Of a stretch of 7,930 nt of DNA, positions 1-7,930 are shown in pieces. Both the position numbers and the translations under genes were made by a program. Within the stretch, counting starts at the first letter, position 1. Every line of letters starts with the position of its first letter. The stretch is from Bacteroidota bacterium (GTDB lineage: Bacteria; Bacteroidota; Bacteroidia; Chitinophagales; Chitinophagaceae). The notes under the pieces were generated by a model, which was not told the DNA's origin, did no database searches, and saw only the letters and a list, made by a program, of their open reading frames with translations. The DNA lies in the NCBI GenBank assembly GCA_023396345.1, contig JAEWWO010000187.1, forward strand, positions 1 to 7,930, given 5' to 3'.

Positions 1-2498
<2,498 letters not shown>

Positions 2499-4538
2499 CT
2501 ACTCCCACAACAAAACAAGCGTTTCTTCCCTTTCAATATTAATTAAGTTTTGCTGTTGATTATTAATTGTACCACTTTTATCCGCATATATTATTTTGGG
2601 ACGAAGTGTAGGTTTGATTCCTAAAATTTCGACCTGTTTTTTTTCTGTACTTTTATTTACAAGAATAGAAATAAATTTACCGTTGGATTCTAATGTTTTC
2701 ATCAACAAACCGTCCGCAGGTTTTTCAAACCTTATTTCATTCTTAAGATTAATTTGACTACTTATAAAATTTATTAAAGGCATATAATCATCCTTTAATC
2801 TCGATCCCAAACCAATGAGTGACGGAATCCACACAAACTTTCCTTTTCCGTAATTATTGATTGTTGCCACCGGTATATTGTTAAGCGTTGATAATACTTT
2901 TGCTGCAATAGGCTTGATGTAACCGGTTTGCATGTGAGCAGGAATGGAGGTGTCATTACTTAGAGGGAATGCTGCAATATTGCCAATAAATTTATATTCA
3001 GTAATTTCTCCACCAAAGAGATCTTTCAATACAAAATCATTCATCATTAAACTAATGGCATTTTCGTCATAAAATCCTGTAAGTCCATCGGCTATTATTG
3101 TTCCTCCTTTATTTACAAAATCTTTTAAAGCCTGATGATATTTATAAGGCAAAGCAATTTGATTGGCAAGTATAATTGTTTGTCCTGTATAGAATGATTG
3201 GTTAAAATCGAAATATTCAATATCCTGAAACGTAGGCTGCAAGCCCATTTCAGACAATGCTTCAAAATATGCGAGTGCAGATTTCATTACACTTCCTATG
3301 GAGCGGCCTTCCAGTTCGGGCTTTTTAGACTCCGGAACCATTTTCTTTTCTACCCATAATGCTTCTTTAATATACAGTACATGAATGTTGCTGTTTACCG
3401 GACGTGCCTGTGCAAATAATTCTTTTCTTTTATTAATTTCTGAAGCAATAGCAGCAGATGTAAGCAATCTGTCTGTAGGTTTATTTTTAAAATCAATCAT
3501 CGCCCATTCTCCCGCTTCCGTACCGGACGCACGAGGATTGAGACACCAAAAAATGGCTCCTTTACTACCAGTACCTAATGAAATCCAAAGCCATTGAGCA
3601 ATTTCTTCCGTAGTGGGACACAGAGGATCATATCCACTGTAAATATTATTTCCTCCTTGTATTTCTGTCATCATCCAAGGAATATTTTTTGCTCCACTTC
3701 TTATAATTTCGCTATTTGCGGATATTGCTACATCATACTTATTGCGGGTAAAATATCCAAAGTGCCAGCTTGCGTGAGCCGAACCTCCAAGGCTGGTTAA
3801 AAATTTACTCCATGCGGGAAAGTCGTATTCTGCCACATTTTCAAATATCTGATGATTGTTTACATGTACCGGACTTTCTTTATCATATTTACGTATTTCA
3901 TCAGTGAGCCATTGTAAATACCAGGTATTGTAGTCTAACAGAAATTCATTGGATTCGAAAGAAAAATGAGCATATCCTGTTGAATTATTTTGTACGGTCG
4001 TATTATTTTTTTCTTTCCATGCTTTAAGGATTTGCTTTGCCAGATCATTGCTTACGTTTCCTCCTCCCGGTTCATTAATGGGCACCCATCCATACAAAGA
4101 TTTAAATTGCTTAAAATGCGTTACAGTTTGTTTTATATATTCAGCAATACTTTGTAAGTGGTTGTTGTCGCGAGGAAACTTGAAGCCTCCTACATCAGTA
4201 AAGTCTGTGGCAGGAAATAAATTACCATAAACCTTTATGCCATATTTGTCGGCATATTTAAAAGCTCTGTCAAACAATGAAAAATTCCAATTGCCACTAC
4301 TATCTTTCATATAATTTTCAAACATGCGGATACGCGTAAGTGGCATATTCATGTCTTTTAATATTTTAAACCAACTCTCAACATCTTTATCAGATTGCCC
4401 AGGCTCTATGAAAATTTCGGCACCAATGATAGGAACATCATTAAAACTTTTTTGTGCGTTTGCAAAAAGAAAACTTAATACGCCCATCAACATTATCATA
4501 TAATTTTTGATAAGGGCTGTTATTTTTTTGATCCTCAT
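2499..4538 (-). CDS. Exported clan GH-A glycosidase, GH42/GH164-like; probable beta-mannosidase
   Basis: This 679-residue retaining exo-glycosidase probably acts in the periplasm on imported oligosaccharides. Residues 1-29 form a signal peptide with positive charges at R2, K4, K5 and K11, a hydrophobic core, and an ANA-Q cleavage site without a lipobox. Starting at M14 would remove all the positive charges, so M1 is preferred even though AGGA sits directly against the ATG. A TIM barrel spans about 35-375, with acid/base E156 in WVPINEPGGG and nucleophile E292 in WMMTEIQGG. A Rossmann-like middle domain resembling the GH42 trimerisation domain spans about 380-600 (GGTIIADGLTGFYDEN at 478-493), followed by a small C-terminal beta domain. 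From memory, the founding GH164 beta-mannosidase of Bacteroides salyersiae has its catalytic glutamates at 160 and 297, which is nearly the same spacing, and its architecture matches. The GH5-like neighbour fits mannan processing. The alternative is a divergent GH42 beta-galactosidase. Clan GH-A is sure; the family is a reasoned guess. Confidence 0.85.
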   Translation of the reverse strand: MRIKKITALIKNYMIMLMGVLSFLFANAQKSFNDVPIIGAEIFIEPGQSDKDVESWFKILKDMNMPLTRIRMFENYMKDSSGNWNFSLFDRAFKYADKYGIKVYGNLFPATDFTDVGGFKFPRDNNHLQSIAEYIKQTVTHFKQFKSLYGWVPINEPGGGNVSNDLAKQILKAWKEKNNTTVQNNSTGYAHFSFESNEFLLDYNTWYLQWLTDEIRKYDKESPVHVNNHQIFENVAEYDFPAWSKFLTSLGGSAHASWHFGYFTRNKYDVAISANSEIIRSGAKNIPWMMTEIQGGNNIYSGYDPLCPTTEEIAQWLWISLGTGSKGAIFWCLNPRASGTEAGEWAMIDFKNKPTDRLLTSAAIASEINKRKELFAQARPVNSNIHVLYIKEALWVEKKMVPESKKPELEGRSIGSVMKSALAYFEALSEMGLQPTFQDIEYFDFNQSFYTGQTIILANQIALPYKYHQALKDFVNKGGTIIADGLTGFYDENAISLMMNDFVLKDLFGGEITEYKFIGNIAAFPLSNDTSIPAHMQTGYIKPIAAKVLSTLNNIPVATINNYGKGKFVWIPSLIGLGSRLKDDYMPLINFISSQINLKNEIRFEKPADGLLMKTLESNGKFISILVNKSTEKKQVEILGIKPTLRPKIIYADKSGTINNQQQNLINIEREETLVLLWE

Positions 4539-4565
4539 TCCTGTTTAAATTATTTCTAAATGCAA

Positions 4566-4575
4566 TTGATATCAA
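4566..4575. repeat. 10-base perfect palindrome TTGATATCAA
   Basis: TTGATATCAA is identical on both strands and sits in the intergenic gap, three bases of it shared with the candidate -7 element. It falls where a transcription start would be expected, so it could be an operator half-site pair. A palindrome this short can also arise by chance in AT-rich DNA, and no second copy was noticed in the other gaps. Confidence 0.3.
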
Positions 4576-4580
4576 AACTA
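4573..4580 (-). promoter_or_regulatory. Candidate -7 promoter element (TAGTTTTG)
   Basis: On the minus strand this reads TAGTTTTG, an exact match to the Bacteroidota -7 consensus TAnnTTTG. It lies 34 bases before the start codon of the GH42/GH164-like gene, inside the 89-base gap after the GH5-like gene. The -33 partner is poor: a TTTG at 4596-4593 sits only 12 bases upstream, whereas about 19-21 would be expected. In AT-rich DNA this motif appears by chance fairly often, so it is a candidate only. It overlaps a 10-base perfect palindrome at 4566-4575. Confidence 0.35.
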
Positions 4581-4627
4581 TCTTTTGAAAAGCAAATCTG
4601 CATAAGAAGATAAAAATTCTTATTTAA

Positions 4628-6076
4628 TTATTGTAATGCAATTACGATGGAACGCTTAAATGATGGTACATTTATATTGTTGGCTACAGATTGATTTGTC
4701 CAATTATCTGTCCATGGATTGTAAAATCTTGCATTTGTATATTGTTTACCTAATTGTGTTGTTTGATCTATTATTAATCCGGTTTTCTCAGTTGCTGCAA
4801 TAGCATCTTCCAGTTCTGTTTTCCAGGTAACAGTAGCATCTCTGCACCAAATGATTGTTTTTGTACTTCCTTTTAATGCATAACATCTTACACCATTTGC
4901 CTCAAAGGCTACAGGCGTAAACTTTTCTGCTACAGGATCGATGTCTTTTATTGCATTAGCAAACCTTTTGAAATGATACCATAGATTTTTCTTGTAGATA
5001 TAGCTATCCCAATGCCATGGACTACCGCTACCTGCCGCACCACTAAAGAATGGAGCAAAGATCATATCATGCAACAAAGCGCCTTCGTTGTCTTTTTCAT
5101 ATAAGTAAGAAGGGCCGGCATGATTGGGTTGTACTGCTCCAATTTCATTTATGATAACTGGTTTTACAACATTTTTTGTAAGATCAAGTCCTTTTTTTAC
5201 AGCATCATTAGCAAGTATGTCCATAGGGCCTTTTGTAACAGCATATTGATCCCATGACGTGCCTTCATCAAGATAACGATGAATAGACAAAAAATCATTT
5301 GTTGTGATACCGGCTAGTTTTGTATACATACTTTCTGCATATTCACTATGCATGCTGCCCAATGTTTGTGTAACACTTTGATGTATCATTATTTTTTTTA
5401 CAGAATCAATCATTGGAGCAGTATAATTATACCAACCGGTTTCATTTACTGCGGCGTCCATTTCATTCCACAATTCCCAGCCATAAATTTGTGGTTCATT
5501 TTTATAGCGATTAGCCAAGGCTTTTACACGATTAAGATAAGAAGTTCTCCCTGCTGTTGTGTTTACATATTGGTTAATATCAGTAAATTTTGTTGCAAGA
5601 GATTTACTGTTAGACCAATCTGTCTCTGGTGTGGACGTGGCAGAAATTGACCTTATATGTTGTAAGGTGAATTTTATTTTTATGTTATACTTCTTTGCCA
5701 GCTGAATGATGTAATCTATTCTATTCAATTTGTCTGAGCTATATACTCCTTCCCTTGAGTCTTCTATTTCAAGAAAAGAAGTGCTTATCCATATACGCAT
5801 GGCATTTCCTCCGTTTTCAGAAAATCTTTTAAAATAATTTTCTACTTCTACTAAATTCCCCGATGGAAGATAATTAGTAGCTATAGGAATCCAGGTAGTT
5901 CCTTCTTTAGTCGTGAAATAACGCGGCCAGGTTTTGCTGTTTATTATAATGGGATCTCTTGTTTCTATAGGTGGCTTTGGGGGTTCGGGCGGATCAACGG
6001 TCCCTCCGCCCCCTTTGCTGCAGCTGCAAGAAATGAGTAATAAACTAAATCCTATAATACCAAATATTTTTTTCAT
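4628..6076 (-). CDS. Surface-type lipoprotein, GH5-like clan GH-A endo-glycanase (possible mannanase)
   Basis: This 482-residue retaining beta-glycanase probably makes the initial internal cuts in the glycan at the cell envelope. Residues 1-16 form a lipoprotein signal with lipobox L-I-S-C and the lipidated Cys at 17. A flexible glycine and proline-rich spacer (GGGG then PPEPPKPP) at about 22-36 would hold the enzyme away from the membrane. The TIM barrel spans about 45-380, with acid/base E205 in YGWELWNEMD, a conserved IHRY at 265-268, and nucleophile E311 in VIINEIGA. A PWHWD motif at 353-357 gives a late aromatic platform. Residues about 385-482 form a small beta-sandwich ending FYNPWTDNW, resembling the C-terminal domain often attached to DUF4038/DUF5060-type hydrolases. 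The gene lies 21 bases after the DUF1735 gene, so the two are probably co-transcribed. Clan GH-A is firm. I cannot assign a GH5 subfamily, and the mannan specificity comes only from context. Confidence 0.88.
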   Translation of the reverse strand: MKKIFGIIGFSLLLISCSCSKGGGGTVDPPEPPKPPIETRDPIIINSKTWPRYFTTKEGTTWIPIATNYLPSGNLVEVENYFKRFSENGGNAMRIWISTSFLEIEDSREGVYSSDKLNRIDYIIQLAKKYNIKIKFTLQHIRSISATSTPETDWSNSKSLATKFTDINQYVNTTAGRTSYLNRVKALANRYKNEPQIYGWELWNEMDAAVNETGWYNYTAPMIDSVKKIMIHQSVTQTLGSMHSEYAESMYTKLAGITTNDFLSIHRYLDEGTSWDQYAVTKGPMDILANDAVKKGLDLTKNVVKPVIINEIGAVQPNHAGPSYLYEKDNEGALLHDMIFAPFFSGAAGSGSPWHWDSYIYKKNLWYHFKRFANAIKDIDPVAEKFTPVAFEANGVRCYALKGSTKTIIWCRDATVTWKTELEDAIAATEKTGLIIDQTTQLGKQYTNARFYNPWTDNWTNQSVANNINVPSFKRSIVIALQ

Positions 6077-6097
6077 GGCTGTTGATTTTTTAAAATT

Positions 6098-7177
6098 CTA
6101 TAATGCTTCTATTTTAATATTATCTAAAGTAAGTGTTCCTATATTTCCTCCCCAGCTTGCAAACACAATGATAAGATAACCTTCTCCGGTAAATGTGGAA
6201 GTAAATGCTCCTGAATTATCAAATCCTTCTTTCCAATTGGCTTCATCTGCAAAATTTCCGGCGAACGGATTTACCAACTTTCCTGCCCACGAATCAGCAT
6301 GCATAAACACTCCTGTTTTACTATAATATTGTCCTTCCTTTGGTTCTGTTTGAGAAATAAGCATAAATATCTCCGAATTAACAGCGCCTCCTGTAGAAGT
6401 AAAATCAGAAGAAAGCTTGTACCGCTGTCCTTGCATAAGTGTAATTGGCTGATATATAGCAGTATTCCTGTTTACAGAACCACTTCCATTTGAAAGTATC
6501 AATTTTCCGTTAGCGAAAGTAACTGTTCCTGGTTCTACAGGATTGTTATCCATAATATTTAGAATTGTCCAGTATTGCTCACTGCCAGCAGACATATCAC
6601 CTCCTTTTACTATAGAAGGAGCCGGCATAAATGCAGAAGCGTCTATTAATACTACTGTTTTGCTTAATGATTCATTTAATTCATAAGCTGTAGGATTCTT
6701 TATTCCCACAACGAGTGTTAATTTCTTTATAGAATAGTCAGGATACTTTTCTATAAGTTTTGCAACATCTACTGTAAGATAAAAAGATGTTTCTCTTGTT
6801 CCCTGAGCTACGCTTGCCGATGTGGGTAAAGTATATACATCAGATGGTAATGCCAATCTTTGTCCATTTGCTGATACTGCAGAACTTGTGGAATCTTCAT
6901 CGGCATACACTTCTACATCAAAAGCCTGTGCAGTTTCTTTTCCTGACTTGTAAACGCCCAGTAAAATTTTAAGTTCTTTTGTTGTAGTATCGAATGTATA
7001 ATTTTCAATACCATTGCCTAGTTTAATTGGTACCGGATAATCATTACTTATCCCGCCGTTTAGCAGAGATGCCTGAGGCATATATACTTTATCTATACCA
7101 TATTCATATATACCTGTATCTTTTACACAGGATATTAATAAAAGTAGTGCTATAAAAATTAAAGAATAAGACTTCAT
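6098..7177 (-). CDS. DUF1735 surface glycan-binding lipoprotein with C-terminal CBM-like domain
   Basis: This 359-residue non-catalytic protein probably sits on the cell surface and helps SusC/SusD capture the polysaccharide, the SusE/SusF-like or SGBP role. The lipoprotein signal is clear: a hydrophobic run followed by L-I-S-C with Cys17. Residues about 28-178 match the DUF1735 type, opening with YEYGIDKVYMPQAS and continuing as beta strands with a conserved acidic turn (YADEDS). Residues about 186-358 look like a galactose-binding-type or CBM4/9-type jelly roll, with exposed-looking aromatics (Y202, W203, W298, W315, W342) and the typical closing strand LTLDNIKIEAL. No catalytic glutamate pair is visible. 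The gene begins 28 bases after the SusD stop and ends 21 bases before the GH5-like start, which supports one transcript. The ligand is unknown; the position suggests the same glycan as the hydrolases. Confidence 0.88.
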   Translation of the reverse strand: MKSYSLIFIALLLLISCVKDTGIYEYGIDKVYMPQASLLNGGISNDYPVPIKLGNGIENYTFDTTTKELKILLGVYKSGKETAQAFDVEVYADEDSTSSAVSANGQRLALPSDVYTLPTSASVAQGTRETSFYLTVDVAKLIEKYPDYSIKKLTLVVGIKNPTAYELNESLSKTVVLIDASAFMPAPSIVKGGDMSAGSEQYWTILNIMDNNPVEPGTVTFANGKLILSNGSGSVNRNTAIYQPITLMQGQRYKLSSDFTSTGGAVNSEIFMLISQTEPKEGQYYSKTGVFMHADSWAGKLVNPFAGNFADEANWKEGFDNSGAFTSTFTGEGYLIIVFASWGGNIGTLTLDNIKIEAL

Positions 7178-7205
7178 TTTATAAATGTTATATGTTATTT
7201 ATTTT

Positions 7206-7930
7206 TTACCATCCGGCATTTTGTGTCAATACTCCGTTTGACTTTGTTACCTCTGTTTGAGGAAAAGGATATAAGTACATCTTTGGAGAAGTAAACACTC
7301 TGTTTTCTACATTAAAATACTCATAAATAAAGCTACCGCCCAATTTAGTGATATGCACACCCTTTAATGGCTGATTGAGTGCGGTAGCTGCGTCCTTCCA
7401 TCTTACCAAATCCCACCATCTGTGTCCTTCAAAAGCAAGTTCAACTCTTCTTTCGCGTTTTACAAGTGAGCGCATTTCTTCTTTGCTTGCAGCAGCTATT
7501 GCAGGCATATTTACTCCTTGTCTTTGGCGTACCATATTCAGTGCATTAACAGCGCTTAATTCGTAGCTTGCTTTATCATTGGGCCCATAAGCTTCATTCA
7601 TTGCTTCTGAATAGTTTAATAAAATCTCAGCGTATCTAAAAAGTATCCACGCCCTTGCTTCAATATCATTATTCACCAAATCGAGGTTGTCATTGAGGAA
7701 TTTTTTAAGATAATTTCCTGTTCTTGAAGCCCCGGCCATTGAAGGATCATCTTGTCCTCCGTTATATATTTGCATAGTACGTCCATTCCATTGGCTGTTG
7801 TTTGTCACGATAGTGTATCCAAGTCTGGGATCTCTATTTGCATAGGGATTTGCAGGATTTGGAGTGCCTGTATATTCATACGCGTCTACAAGATTTTGTG
7901 AGGGAGTTACACCACTATTTCCTCCCGCAG
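7206..7930 (-). CDS. SusD/RagB-family outer-membrane glycan-binding protein (C-terminal part only)
   Basis: SusD proteins are lipoproteins that form a lid over the SusC TonB-dependent transporter and hand glycans to it. The frame is open from the window edge, so 240 C-terminal residues are visible of a family length usually near 500-600. The methionine at 7808 is internal: in-frame codons upstream of it also look like SusD, with SGVTPSQNLVDAYE followed by NPYANRDPRLGYT. Further hallmarks are RYAEILLNYSEAMNEAYG in a helix, ERRVELAFEGHRWWDLVRW, and the closing segment YPFPQTEV then LTQNAGW. The first of these lies in the TPR-like helical part and the last ends at the stop codon. By family convention the susC gene should lie immediately upstream, beyond base 7930. 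The protein's own lipobox and sugar-binding loops are outside the window, so substrate cannot be inferred from it. Confidence 0.96.
   Translation of the reverse strand, partial: AGGNSGVTPSQNLVDAYEYTGTPNPANPYANRDPRLGYTIVTNNSQWNGRTMQIYNGGQDDPSMAGASRTGNYLKKFLNDNLDLVNNDIEARAWILFRYAEILLNYSEAMNEAYGPNDKASYELSAVNALNMVRQRQGVNMPAIAAASKEEMRSLVKRERRVELAFEGHRWWDLVRWKDAATALNQPLKGVHITKLGGSFIYEYFNVENRVFTSPKMYLYPFPQTEVTKSNGVLTQNAGW

Larger units (their letters stand above)
4539..4627 (-). other. 89-base AT-rich gap between the GH5-like and GH42/GH164-like genes
   Basis: This gap is clearly longer than the 21- and 28-base spacers earlier in the operon. On the minus strand it holds the candidate -7 element and the palindrome listed separately. 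AGGA lies directly against the downstream ATG, too close to act as a normal Shine-Dalgarno site, in keeping with the weak use of such sites in Bacteroidota. I see no GC-rich stem followed by a T-run, so nothing here looks like a terminator for the GH5-like gene. Confidence 0.45.

Noticed and set aside
4581..4591. CTTTTCAAAAG inverted repeat as a terminator hairpin
   Set aside because: The stem is five base pairs of mostly A-T with a one-base centre, which cannot form a stable hairpin, and no T-run follows.
5348..5650. Plus-strand 100-codon reading frame
   Set aside because: It is antisense to the GH5-like catalytic domain, including the WNE motif region; its Cys/Ile/Phe-rich translation is typical of a reverse-strand shadow.
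5990..6030. GC-rich simple-sequence stretch encoding Gly and Pro runs
   Set aside because: It is explained by the lipoprotein linker of the GH5-like enzyme and is not a separate repeat element or regulatory structure.
7206..7808. SusD as a complete 200-residue gene starting at 7808
   Set aside because: Forty in-frame codons before 7808 continue typical SusD sequence to the window edge, so this methionine is internal and the gene is cut by the window.

Overview
The window is the interior of a polysaccharide utilization locus (PUL) from a Bacteroidota bacterium, most likely a free-living or plant-associated member of the Chitinophagia/Sphingobacteriia type, although the exact lineage cannot be fixed from the sequence. 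The evidence is a SusD-family protein, a DUF1735-type surface glycan-binding lipoprotein, AT-rich DNA, poor Shine-Dalgarno sequences, and several exported glycoside hydrolases in one co-directional block. All five real genes lie on the minus strand, so transcription runs from high to low coordinates. Plus-strand reading frames are antisense shadows.

In transcription order: (1) 7930-7206, the C-terminal 240 residues of a SusD-like outer-membrane glycan-binding lipoprotein. Its N-terminus, and presumably the SusC transporter gene, lie beyond base 7930. (2) 7177-6098, a DUF1735 lipoprotein with a C-terminal carbohydrate-binding-like beta-sandwich. (3) 6076-4628, a clan GH-A, GH5-like lipoprotein hydrolase. 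(4) 4538-2499, an exported clan GH-A enzyme with a GH42/GH164-type three-domain layout, best guessed to be a GH164-like beta-mannosidase. (5) 2405-1, an exported LacZ-type GH2 beta-galactosidase whose C-terminus runs off the window. The first three genes are separated by only 21-28 bases and are probably co-transcribed. The last two are each preceded by about 90 AT-rich bases; the gap before gene 4 contains an exact match to the Bacteroidota -7 element TAnnTTTG.

The implied pathway follows the Sus model. The surface lipoproteins capture the glycan and the GH5-like lipoprotein cuts it. SusC/D imports the oligosaccharides, and the two signal-peptide enzymes without lipoboxes trim them in the periplasm. 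If the GH164 assignment holds, the substrate would be a beta-mannoside-containing glycan bearing beta-galactose, for example a galactoglucomannan. That substrate is inference only. There are no RNA genes, mobile elements, CRISPR arrays or long repeats, and I see no radically new system. The points of interest are the combination of enzymes and the unassigned GH5-like subfamily.
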